Assembly: GCF_025698545.1 (NCBI RefSeq)
Contig: NC_068575.1
Location: 47,067,980 to 47,131,979, forward strand
Source of the DNA: Gossypium raimondii
Lineage: Eukaryota > Streptophyta > Magnoliopsida > Malvales > Malvaceae
Length of the DNA: 64,000 bases
Reading direction: 5' to 3'
A program made the position numbers and the translations under genes. Under the pieces are notes generated by a model that was given only the letters and a program-made list of their open reading frames with translations, made no database searches and was not told where the DNA came from. Of this stretch, positions 22,924 to 34,172 are shown one piece after another (the stretch's first letter is position 1; the number at the start of each line of letters is the position of its first letter).

Positions 22924-24000
22924 TATATAAATAAGGCCTTTATGGTAGCTTGAAAAATACACTTGATTTCACATGGAATTAAATAAGAATTATTTTATAT
23001 CCCTTCTAAATTCCGTGCGTCAACAACTTACTGCTACCCCATTTTCATTTCCTTATTTTTGCAAAACTTGTTTAATTATTTTCCAAGTTTTTTCCCTTCC
23101 CAACTTCCACTATTTTCATTCAAATCCATTCCATAGCCAACCAAAGCATGACTAAATCCTTGCTTCACTAAATTCCAACTTAGCTCTAGGCTAGTATCTT
23201 TCCGGTCAGGAATCGTGAGATACGTATCCGTACTAAAAATCCCTCCAATTGGTATTCACTATTTTTCTTATATCGAGATTGACAAATTCATCCCTTAAAG
23301 TTAACTCGATTTTAAATGAAAAATCGTTGGGTTGGAGTCGTGTTTGTGGACAGTTGGGGAAATGAGTCAGTCGTGCTGTATTCGAATATATGAGAACAAA
23401 TCGAGGGAGAAGTGATCGGGTTTAAATAACCTACACGGTTGAGACCGTTAATCTGAGTTGGGTTCTACACGCAAGGCTACCGGAATTTTAAATTGAGAAC
23501 GTGTGTATCTCAGTTAGATAATTGGTAAGGGTTGGTTTGTAGTTCGTACCGGGACCAGCTACGGGAGGAAGAATTGGTGATTAGGACGTGCTTAACTGTT
23601 ATAACTAGCTTATTGTTTGGAGGAGAAAATTAATTTTTGAGGATCAGTTCAAAATTTGGAATCCCCCAAGTCTAGGGCTAAGTCTTATTATCTCTCTTTA
23701 CAAAATTTGAATTTATTTCCCAATCTAATTTTATTTCCAGTTTATTTAATTGTTTATTTATGTTGTTTCAATTATTTAATTTCTAAACATTTCAAAACTT
23801 CTTTGATTTATTTTTTTATTTTTCAGCAGGTCCGTTTAGAGTCATTGGCACGACTATTGCCACGATTATCAACACAACAGAAATTCTAATCACAAGTTAA
23901 ACGCGAAAGTTGATTATAATACCAATTCATGTAGACTCGACCCTACTACCACTCTTTACTACTATTTAGAGTTATTTTGTAAGAATTATTTTTTGTAGTT
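22924..24000. other. Unassigned, probably LTR-element leader or LTR
   Basis: No open frame of note. The text runs from an AT-rich TATATAAATAAGGCC (a possible LTR TATA) through a region with GTGAGATACG, GGTTTAAATAACC and GTAGTTCGTACC to a polypyrimidine/CAG site at 23830. It reads like retroelement leader sequence, but neither ends nor a primer site could be fixed. Confidence 0.3.
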
Positions 24001-24010
24001 TCGACGCCCA

Positions 24011-24450
24011 TCAATGATCATAGAAAAAGAAATGATGTTCCCTCATCTTCCTCACTAGAATACACGCTAGATCATCATTGAAGTTGTCGGGCCAAGTTGT
24101 TTCAATAGAAGGGCTATTCCGAGAATCCGCCCATAATATAAAGTCGTTAGCTTGGCGGCCATTCGGACTTAGTCCTTGCAAACAATATTGGAAGACATCT
24201 CTAACAGTAACGATTTCCCCCAATTCTAGAATACGCATCGCCCTTAACCATTTGAACTATTGCGAAGCAATGCCTAAGTCAATAGGCTGACTTTGCAAGC
24301 AATTGTCTTCACGAGGTAAGGACTAGTAAGTGGGGAAGCCAAACCTAGTTTCGATCTTACTAATGACCCTCATGAACTTTTTGAGTTGACAATTGAAACT
24401 AGATACTACCAAGCTATTTGGAACTTTGAGATCTACAGTACCTGCACACG
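24011..24450 (-). pseudogene. Unrecognised coding remnant
   Basis: On the minus strand a coding-like stretch starts after an acceptor-like GTGTGCAG near 24452 and runs through DLKVPNSLVVSSF, two stops, then FKWLRAMRILELGEIV and QYCLQGLSPNGRQAND. It ends near 24011. At least two in-frame stops (near 24320 and 24255) break it. I do not recognise the family. It sits directly beside an old LTR, so a retroelement origin is possible. Confidence 0.3.
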
Positions 24451-24672
24451 AAAATAAACAAACCATACACTGAATTATAGGACTTAATGATACTTTCATG
24501 ATTTAAATCAATAATCAATAGAAACATAGTGTCAATACAATCATTATGTGACTCAACTATCAACTAAATCAATTTGCATTTTCATGTCTTAAGTGCATAG
24601 CCCAATACCAAATCATTTGACGTTTTATTCATGAACGCATAATTTCTTTTAACACTATATCTCAATGCCATA

Positions 24673-26713
24673 TGTAATACCCAATTATTGTCCGGGCCCA
24701 ACTAAGCCTAAGGCCCAAACCCATTACAAGCCCAAGTCATTAACCCAAATCCCTAGCCTAACCAGCAGAGAGCCTTGACGCCACCATCGCCCTATGCCGC
24801 AACTGCCCACGTTCTTCCCTCGCAACAACATCCCACGTCTTAGCAACCTCCAGCGCCGTGCATGCCCCACGTCGCAGCAATTCCCATACACGCATGTACC
24901 TGCAATAAAAAGAACAACGAGCAGCAAGCAAAATGGGGGGGGGGGGTTAGCAAAAAAATTTTGTATTGAAAGTTAAAGAAAATAAAAAGAGAAAAACAGA
25001 AAAGCATTTTTTAAGGTGACAGATTTTGGTTCTCTTTTTCTATTGTTTTTTTACTGTTTCTATTTCATTTTTGTTTTTCTTTTTATTTCTTAAAACAAAA
25101 AATAAAGAGAAGAAGGAAGGAAGGCTTACCGTCGTGAGATTCGTCGAAAGGCAACCTCGCTTCGTCGTTTCATGGTCGGAAATAGGAGAGGACTGGAATG
25201 GTGGAGTCGATGGAGAGCTGCGGCACATTTGTGGGGTGGCTGAGGAAGTGATTTTTAGGGTTTTAAAATTGGCTTTTATAGGGCATTTTTAAAAATGGAT
25301 AATTTGCGCAATTGATCCCTTTTATTTTTACAGTGCTTTTAAATTAGCTTATTTATTTCTTTTAAATTTTACCATATTTTTTTAAGTTGTTTCAAATTAG
25401 TCCTTTGTTGCGCAATATTGTAGGAGGTTTGGGTAAATTTATTCCTCCGATCCTTCCCCTGCTACGCGTGTTTTAAATTACTCCCTTTCTTGTTTTTATT
25501 TTCAAATTCGGCTCATAAATTCTGTTTGGCTTTTAAATTTAGTCCTTAATTTGTTTTTTTAGTTTTTTTTATATATATTGTTAATATTATTTATTAGTAT
25601 AATTATTACTATGTTATTATTATTGTATGTGTATATGTGCGTATATATATATATATATATATATATTATAAATGTTTTAAATATATATGTAGTACGTATA
25701 TATTTTATTATCATATTATTTTATTTTTATAGTTTACATATATTATATACGTATCCTATGTTTTATTATTCCTTTATTTTCTTAGCTTTATATACATATA
25801 TATGCATTTATATATTCGTATTTTATAACATTTATATATTTTCAATATCTTATAATCCGAATATTTTTATTATAATACGTAATAAATATACACCTATATT
25901 ATTTGACACCTTTATCAATATATCTTTCAAATCTCTTTTATGTATACATATGTGTCCATGTTTTTTTATATAATTAGTAATATATTATGCTTATATTTTT
26001 ATTTTTATCTTTTTATATAAGTCTTTTGTTTATATATATTTTTATTATGATATGCATTTCATACTCTCAAAATAACATTTTAATTTTGTCAAAATATTAA
26101 AATTATTTTTATGATTCAAAGATTTTCAAAATAAAAACGATATTCAAAGTTAGGGATTTTCGAGGAAAATTGAGCCCTAACGTATTGGGTTCCGATTTTC
26201 TTTGTTAATTCCAAATAACCGAGAATATTCGTTATTTAAAATATATAAACAAAAATCATTTTCGGGAATTCAATATGTTATGTCCTAACGCATTGGGCAT
26301 GACATATTGCTTTCTCGAAATGAAGATTTTCTTTAAAAAATTAATTAAAAAGTGATATTCAAAATTCGGGGATATTGAGAAATTGTACCCTAACGTATTG
26401 GGACTCAATTTCTTCGCATGACTTGAATAATTGATTATCCTTTTCAGATTTCAAAATTTGAGTTTAACAAAATCTTTTTAATTTTCGACACCAAGACATT
26501 AAATAATCAATTTGGTACCGATTTTGGGCGTTGCGAGGGTGCTAACCCTTCCTCGTGCGTAACTGACTCCCGAACCCGTTTTCTTAAATTTCGTAGACCA
26601 GAATCGTTTTTAAGGTGAGCCGATCACACCTCAATAAAGGATCGGTGGCGACTCCAATTCTTGTTTTTTAAAGTCGACAACTAAATTTTTGTTTTCAAAA
26701 AATGGTTTCGATA
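24673..26713 (+). repeat. Solo LTR of a Tat/Ogre-like element (2.04 kb)
   Basis: It starts TGTAATACCC and ends TTTCGATA (the final CA mutated to TA). The 5-bp flanks are identical, CCATA at 24668-24672 and 26714-26718, so it is a solo LTR left by recombination. It resembles the 5' LTR at 50726-53062: both open with a GGGCCCAA..CCCAA stretch, contain GCCGCAACTGCC, and carry three ~107-bp-spaced CCTAAC.TA.TGG motifs and the GGTGGCGACTCC / GGCGGCGACTCC end. Confidence 0.8.
25643..25666. repeat. (AT)n microsatellite inside the solo LTR
   Basis: A TATATA run of about 24 bp in the very AT-rich middle of the LTR, which yields meaningless open frames (25578-25973). Confidence 0.8.
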
Positions 26714-27474
26714 CCATATATGGCATAGCATACAACAAGTTCATTCATTTCTCATTTCTATCTCGAATCTATAGATTCGTTTTATGTCAATATCAGCCTT
26801 TAGGGCTCATTTTAATCGGTTTGCATAATCTTTCACATGTCATCTTTTGATGATTTAACATTAATAGGCAAGATACATCACTTACAAATAGCATTTCATA
26901 TCAAATGTTACTCAGTAAGGTAAATGTTTTATTATCCATATTACTGGACACGAACTCAAGACGGATACACGGATCATCCAACCATCACACCAAAATATTT
27001 GACACCCAATGCCTCATCAGAACATCTGAAATATAATTTGTGCTTCACACCTCATCGGTATAAATCGAAGTAATATGTGTTACGCACCTCATCGAAATGT
27101 CTGAAGTGTAATACGTGCTCCATGCCTCATCGATTTAAACCAAAGTATAATCCCGTACACTAGTTCTATAGCATGCTAACTATACCCAACTTTGCTTGAG
27201 ACCATTAATAGGGTAACTAATGTTTTCAAGCATATATATATATATACATGATTCTTCATATCATAGTTTCATGCAAATGTATTATATCGAGCTCAATTAG
27301 ATACATACTATTTCATATCATCATATACATACCAAATCATGAGGCAAGTAGGGTCGTTACCTTAATCGAGCTTATTTGTAACAAGGCATATATATACTGA
27401 TTTCAAATCATAAAAGTACAAACCGTATTAACCGCTCGTCTACGACTCTTGCCTTTCCTTTCTCTTAGGATGGC

Positions 27475-28116
27475 TAGGGGTGTTCAATCGGTTAACCGAC
27501 CCGAAATAACATTAACTGAATTAACCGACCTTTCAAAAATTTAACCGTTAACCGAACCGAAATTTTTTCAAAAAAATTAACCGAACCAAAATTTTTTCGG
27601 TTAAATTTTTTCGGTTAATTTGGTCGGTTAACCGAATTAACCGAAAATTATATGTTTTTATTTTTGGTTAAAAATTAACCGAATTAACCGAATGACCCGA
27701 ATTACCCGAATTACCCGAATTACCCGAATTAACTTAATTGAATCACTACATAATTAAAACATTACATAAGTCTTGAATTTAGACTTTTAGACTTTAGTTT
27801 TAGTTTTAGAATTTTATTTTTATATATTAAATTATTTGTAATTTTTATGATTGGGTTGGGTTGGGTAATTGGGTTGGGTTGAATATTTGGGTTTGGATTG
27901 GGTTTAGTTGAATAGTGGGCCTATTTATATATTATAAATTTATTTATTAATTTTTTTGGTTAAACCGAAATATTTGGTTAACCGACCGGTTTCGAGCCAA
28001 ATTAACCGTTAACCGAAAAATCAAAAAATAATTAACTGACCCCCGACCGAAAAAATTCGGTTAACCGACCAATTAACCAAATTTTTTCGGTTTTACCCGA
28101 ATTTTGCACACCCCTA
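27475..28116. mobile_element. hAT-type MITE, 642 bp
   Basis: The ends TAGGGGTGTTCAATCGG and TTTTGCACACCCCTA are inverted (first 9 bases exact) and fit the hAT TAGNG start. A perfect 8-bp duplication AGGATGGC flanks it (27467-27474, 28117-28124). Inside are many CGGTTAACCG-type palindromes and a short array of ACCCGAATT units near 27690-27730. No transposase. Confidence 0.9.
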
Positions 28117-28690
28117 AGGATGGCACCATGTCGTCTTTAGCAACGTTTGATAATTCAATTATAAAAATGACATTAGTTTTCACTCAATCACATGAAAAAT
28201 ATATAATCAAACATATTTTGCATTTTATTTATTTTAGTCTTTATATCCGGAACACTCATATTTTTCGATATTTAATATCGGATAAAAATTTGATTTCATA
28301 TCCTTTCATTAGAGACCTTGTACTTTTAATCTATAGCATAATTTCTTAACATTTTCAATTTATTCTATTTAGTCCTTAATATCAAAATTAACTAAACTTT
28401 AAATTCTAAACTAATTTCACTATCTTCTAATACAATCTTAATAAAATTTAGTTGAACAACTAGATATCTATCAATTTTAAGCTTAATCTCATCAACTTTC
28501 ACCTATGGCAATTGCCAAAAAATAAACAATTGATGAAATTAACACTTGGGTTAATTTAATTAAACTCCATGATCAAGAATCTATTGTAATTTCAAAGAAA
28601 TGACTTAATTACCTTATTAAAATTGATGGTTGAATGAAGCTAAGAAAGCTTGAACTTTTATTTTTCTTTCTATGGCTATGGACGGTTGTC

Positions 28691-29690
28691 TGATAAATTG
28701 GGCAGGGTGCCCCCTCCAGATCCCTCCAGATCATCGCTTCAATGGTGCTCTTCAGTTAAAGACCATCTTTTGCCTCATGCCAAATCTATCCATGGAATTG
28801 GCACTTTGTCATTAAGGATTGCTTTTTTTGCCAACTCAACCTCGTAAAAGGTGGTGGTGGCCCCAAAATTTTATAGTCTGTTACCTCACTCAGGATTTGT
28901 GTGTGCAAGGTGTTGAATGGGGTGAAGCTACGAAATTTAGCATAAGGTGTCTCTTTTGCTTCTTCCCCAAGGTTAACTTTAGTGGGATTTTTAGACCTAC
29001 TCCATGTTTGGGAAGGTGTTGGCATTATTCTCCCTCCTCCGAGTTAAAGCTAATTTTTTTTAATGAGATGTGGCTCTTCCTTTTGGGTTCCTAGATGACC
29101 TTCTAAAGCATGGTTTTATTGTTAGTAACGAGCTATTTCGAGCCAATATTCCTCATTGTAAAGGCAAGCCAGTCTAAAGAGTTGAGCTCAAAAGTGCTCG
29201 TTTTTGGCTTAAAGCTCTCAATATTGTTGGATGAAACTCTCTAGCAAAAGGTTTTAGGGGTAGGTTTCCGATGGTTGGTTCCAATGGGTGGCCAAAACTC
29301 GTAGGTGGGTTTGCATGTGGTTTTGGCATGTGGGATAGGGAAAGAAGAGATAGTATAAGCTGTCGTGGTTTTAGCTATTTTGGTCATAACTACCATTAAA
29401 AAATTTGGCCTTGGTAGCCTCGGCATGTAAGACTTTTTTGGTTAGTCTGTGTAATAAAGGTGGCAACATAATAGTGTTATCTGACGTTTTTTAAGCTTCC
29501 TTTACTTGAGGAGTGAAGGCTTTTTTTTTTTAGTGGAGACATGGTTTCCAATCTAGGGTATCAATGATGATACTGATAATTTATACAAAATTTGAGGGTT
29601 GGTGATCAAGAGCGGTTCAAACAGTAATGGTGGTGCCATTAGCCGCTATGGGGGTCTTTCTAAAGATGGTTGCCAATGGTCTAGATGGGG
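28691..29690. other. Unassigned, no intact gene
   Basis: Broken frames only. It has coding-like composition in places (28830-29100) but no domain I can name, and reads like an old retroelement or pseudogene. Confidence 0.3.
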
Positions 29691-29696
29691 AGAAAA

Positions 29697-29902
29697 TCCT
29701 TTTCTTTCAATGGAGTAAAAGTTCTTATGTAAGCGATGAGCTTGGAACGGAGTTAGTCATAGGTCTTAGTGAACAATGACCCTACCTCATCAGTTAAGCG
29801 GGATAGGTTCATGACGTTTCTACCACAATGTGATTGGAAAAAAAAGAAAGCTACTTGATAGTAGCTAGTGGTAGTTGTTATGACACGCATCATGAGATAA
29901 TA
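29697..29902. repeat. Dispersed repeat, copy 2 (partner 17567-17739)
   Basis: Same ordered blocks as copy 1 (see 17567), with small insertions such as a run of A near 29838. Confidence 0.6.
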
Positions 29903-30783
29903 AGAAGGGTCTTCAATAAATCTTGAACAAGATATGAGTGATTCCTTATGTAGATGAGCCCTTAAGTCAAGTATACTCATCGGAAAATATGGGACTAACA
30001 AGAACCAATTGATGAGATGTTGATATAACAAGATCCTTTCTAAAATCAGTACAAGGCAACCAATAATTTATGTCACCACTTATCACTACAGAAGTGACTT
30101 AGCTTGCTTTCACTCTTTATCAACTTTCACAATTATCCTGTGACAACATTAGTGCTCTTCACATATGTATCAATCCAGTTTTTCATGCTCAATCCAAATA
30201 CATTGAGCTTGATTACAGTTTTGTTCAAAAAACAAGATGGTAGCTAGGTAGAGGTCATTTGGTTACCCAAGGCGTTGCTTCTTTCTTCCAAGACGCGTTA
30301 CTCAAAGCATCTTTCAGTAGGTTACGTAACATGATGGGTGTTCATTTATATTCCCACTCCTTTTTGAGGGAGCTAGGATCTATGACAACAGTAAAGATGA
30401 ACTGATATGACCGAATCTTCAGCGATCAAAAAGTAATAGAAGATCAGTAAAGGGTTTGTTTTTTTAAAATAGCTACGTGATATATATTGCTATACTCATG
30501 AATAAAATTCATAGCCCTTCCTCCGTTACTCTAAATTATATAGGTAGCAAATACAATGTAATTAGCATTTTTAATTTTAATAAGCTTTGCACCGTTTATA
30601 TTGACTTAAAGTGGGAAGGATTTACAGAACTGAGATATACCAAAGAAGAGAATAAAACACTTGCACCCGAAAGCTATACACATGAAGAAGAAAGGATAAA
30701 AGAAAAAAAAATTAGTCATTTATTTAAACAACTCCCAATCCTTACCAAAAAGGCAAGTACATGCTATATACTGCTTGCCAATT
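29903..30783. other. Intergenic, downstream of the WIP gene
   Basis: Short frames only. It should include the WIP gene 3'UTR near 30784 and below, but no polyadenylation site could be supported. Confidence 0.4.
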
Positions 30784-32024
30784 TCACGTTGTCGTTGAGG
30801 ATTCAAATTCCGAAACGGGTTCATCGTCCTCGTCGAAAGAAGCAATGCCAACTGAGCCATGACCGGCGCCAAAAGCCTTGATATGATCTTTCAAAGACCT
30901 CTTGTGCTTGAAGTCAGACCCACAAATGCAATACCAAATCTTCCCACAGTTCTTCTCGTGGGTTCTCCAATCTCCTTTCACCGCAAAAGCCTTCTCACAT
31001 TTTCTGCAGTTGAAGGGTTTGATTCCATGTTTCCTTTTGTAGTGGGTTTGGAGAGTTCTGAAATCTTTGAGCGCTCTTGCTCTTGGGTGATCGATGTTGT
31101 GCTTACAACCGGGTGCGCAGCAATAACATGGGAGCCTTAGCATCCCTGTTGGCTGGCTTCCTCTTAGAGAATCGGGTCCCTTTCTGTACTGAGATCCATG
31201 CCCCCACATATGCATCTGCACTTTCATATATACATACATGAGAGAAAGATATATATGTAGGTTATAGCTAATTGTAAATGTAAACCTTATCACCGTTGAA
31301 ACATCAACATGAAGTGGCTTCTCGGCTCTTAGCCTCTTAATTAAGACGGTAAGCTAAAACTAAAGTTATGGTTCAGAGTCCGGAGAAGAAAAGGCCCCAT
31401 GATCGATGGAAATTGCAGACCAGAGAAAATAGAACTAATTAAGGAGGAAATTTTGGTGTATCATGTCTCATGCAACGAGGCAAGCATAGATACCTGTAGG
31501 TTATTGTATCTGTTGAAGGTCTTGCAACAGACAGGACATGAAAACTGTGTAGGACCAACGAGTATCTGAGTAGGGGTAGGAATCCAATACTGTCCCTTGC
31601 TGCTGCAGCTTAAAGGATACCCAGAAGCTGCAACATTGCCATTCACTCCACAATTATCAGTCAAATCTACGGATGGGGAGAAGCCATAATCGGAACTATG
31701 ACTAGGTAGGCCTATGTGTAGGGCTACAGATGCAGCTTCATCATCAACAGTGCTGAGCTTATCGTCTTCCATGGAACTGCTTGTGGGTTCATTATTCTCT
31801 TGTTGCCTTGTGGGACTCAGATAATTGATGAGGGGAAGAGCTTCTTCGCCAGGAGGCGATGGGGCAAGTGGATGACCACTAGTTTCACTGTTGAGTATAC
31901 TGTTTGGGTGAAGATGAGAACAAGGGTTTGGGTGATTTAGTGGAGTGGGAGCAGTAGCGTAGTGGGGATGGAGAGGCATGAAGTTGAAGCAGCCACTGAA
32001 AAGATTGGAGTAAGGGTCTGTCAT
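30784..32024 (-). CDS. WIP: WIP-domain C2H2 zinc-finger transcription factor
   Basis: Two exons, 32024-31494 and 31215-30784, with a phase-0 intron (CAG/GTATCT, GTGCAG/ATG), giving 320 residues. The N-terminal third is Pro/Ser/His rich and starts MTDPYSN. The WIP domain then follows: [20 protein letters not shown], a first finger [23 protein letters not shown] (split by the intron), the [10 protein letters not shown] segment, the [17 protein letters not shown] finger and [18 protein letters not shown]. It ends in an acidic tail. WIP proteins are nuclear plant regulators (TT1, NTT/WIP2) of seed-coat, root and transmitting-tract development. The start and tail look more like WIP2/4/5 than TT1; which one cannot be settled here. 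Splitting the first finger by the intron is typical of the family. Confidence 0.92.
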
Positions 32025-32120
32025 GGTTGGAGTTGAAAGATTGGGAATTTTGAAAAGACTCTAAAGTGGATTGTTCGTACTTTAGTAGCAACTAGAATGA
32101 TAAGACACACACACACACAA

Positions 32121-32128
32121 TATTTATA
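32121..32128 (-). promoter_or_regulatory. TATA box of the WIP gene
   Basis: TATAAATA on the minus strand, 97 bp upstream of the ATG, next to a (CA)n run at 32105-32119 that falls in the 5'UTR or core promoter. Confidence 0.55.
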
Positions 32129-32129
32129 T

Positions 32130-34172
32130 CATCTATATATCGATGCATACGTACACACATACATTGATACACACGTACGCATGCATGAGTGGACCTCATA
32201 GAGTAACGAGAAAGAAAGGGGTGGATGCAAAGGAAATATTCAGTTATTTTTAACCCCCCCCCCCTGCCCTTTATCTTTTGTCTTCAACCAATAAGCTATG
32301 GTTTGAGGCTAGCTAGTTAACAGACCATTCTAAGTGGTGTGGAGGATATGTCTCCCTCACAACTTTTTACCTTACTAGAACTTTTACACTCAATGAGTGT
32401 CACAAAGAATTTTAAAATTTTGGAGAATTTTATAATACTATCATTTTGAATAATTTATTCATTCAAAATCATAACAATTTTAATTGCTTGATTGGTTTAA
32501 ATAATTGTTTAATGAAAAATCAAGTTATCATGAATTTTATAAATTAAAATTGGTAAATATTTAATATGAATATCATTAGATTTATAAAAAAATTGGTAAA
32601 TATTTTAATAAAATATTAAATTTATATATTATAATTAAATAAAAATAATTTTTAAGTTTAAATCTTTTTATGTTATAGTGAGACCATGTATTTGAATGGA
32701 ACAAAATTATCAAGAATTTTAAAAACACCTCTTTAGACGAAATTTGGAAAATGAAATTAAGCTCTTGAAATTTCTTACAATATTCAAATTCTTCAATATT
32801 TTTACTTAAACAAGTAAATTCATTTTAAAATTTTGAAAACTTTGATATAAAATGAAATTCCTTTTAAACCCCTCATCCAAACACACCCACAAATTTTACA
32901 ACCCGAAACTTGAATTGAACTTAAATTATTTTTAATATATTTAAAATTTTGAATAAAAACTTATGAAATTAATAAAAATTATTTTTTTGAAATTATGAAT
33001 AAATATAAACGAATTTAAACTATGATCAAATTTTAAAAGTATATTGGTGTAGACACGTTGTGTTTCTAAAGCATTTTGTGATAAAAGGAAACTATTTTGC
33101 AGCCATAAACAAGTGCAATGTAATATCTATGTTTATCAGTTTTTTTTCTATTGTGGTATTTATTTTAATTTTTAGTTTGACGATAACAATGCTAAATTTT
33201 TAGTGTTTAATTCAAATTTTAGAGTTGATTTGATGAAAATTCATAACTAGCTAATAATATTAGCAATTAATTTTGATTAGATCAACCCTAAAATCCAAAT
33301 TAATTAACATCCCTTGGACTATATTTAACAAATTAAACATAAAATTAAATAAAATCACAAGTAACATTAAATTTTTTCTATTAAAATTATGAAAAATTCA
33401 GACCTAATAATATTACCAATTAACTTTCATCAAATCAATCCTAAAATCTGAATTAAACACTAAAAAAGTAACATCATTACCTTTAGGTACCAAAATGTAT
33501 AACTTTTGTTAAATATAAATACCACATTAGAAAAAAAATCAAACTCAAGTATTAAATGATATATTAAGCTAAAGCGAATACTAAGCAGATAACTTTTAAA
33601 ATAAAAATTCTTTAAATTGAACACACCTTTTACGTTTGAAAAGTACTTTTAAAATCAAATCACATTTTAGCCATCATTTATTATTAAATGCATTTTACGT
33701 AATATTTATACTAGTATACAATTATCTTCCTATTAAAATTTATTTCAAATATATAACATTATATATTTGAATTTGTAAAGATTATATTTTAAAATCTAAA
33801 ATATAAATTATATATTCAAATTAAATTCATAAACAATTTATATTTTATATATTAATATTGAGTTATAAAAAATTAATTAATTGAAATGCATAATATTAAA
33901 TGAACTCACTTTATGTTAAATAGTTCTCTTCTTTTCCCTTCTAGTCCCTCCACTTTTCTGTATCATTTTGTAATTCCGACGAAGTTTTTTCATCGGCTTT
34001 TCATTGCCAACCATCGTCTTATAACCTACTGTAGACCCTTTTTTCCTTCCCATTCCTTCCACCCTTCCACTTCCTTTTCTTTCCCTTTCTCTACTTTTTC
34101 CCTTCCCTTTTTATTTTCTTTGCCTTTTTACCATGATTTGTCCCTCTCCTTCTCTTCGGTTGGCAGTAAGGT
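32130..34172. other. Intergenic, AT-rich, no gene seen
   Basis: A C10 run lies near 32255. The inverted phrases GATTTTAGGGTTGAT/ATCAACCCTAAAATC-like around 33215-33450 suggest an old inverted repeat (AATTCAAATTTTAGAGTTGATTTGATG against its complement). The last 250 bp are pyrimidine-rich and host the LTR that follows. Confidence 0.4.

Larger units (their letters stand above)
24455..28690 (-). repeat. Old Ty3/gypsy LTR fragment, minus orientation, split by two insertions
   Basis: Three pieces make one LTR: 24455-24672, 26719-27466 and 28125-28690. They are interrupted by a solo LTR and a hAT MITE, each with its own target duplication. The piece at 26940-27200 (GGATACACGGATC, CCCAATGCCTCATC, repeated CCTCATCG-GAA units) matches 19190-19380 in the 17907 LTR. 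Neither terminal TG/CA end could be placed, so both ends appear truncated. Confidence 0.55.

Noticed and set aside
25578..25973. 131-codon open frame
   Set aside because: It is an AT-microsatellite translation (Ile/Tyr/Phe runs) inside a solo LTR.
27690..27730. ACCCGAATT array as telomere-like sequence
   Set aside because: The unit is not the plant telomere repeat (CCCTAAA) and lies within a MITE.
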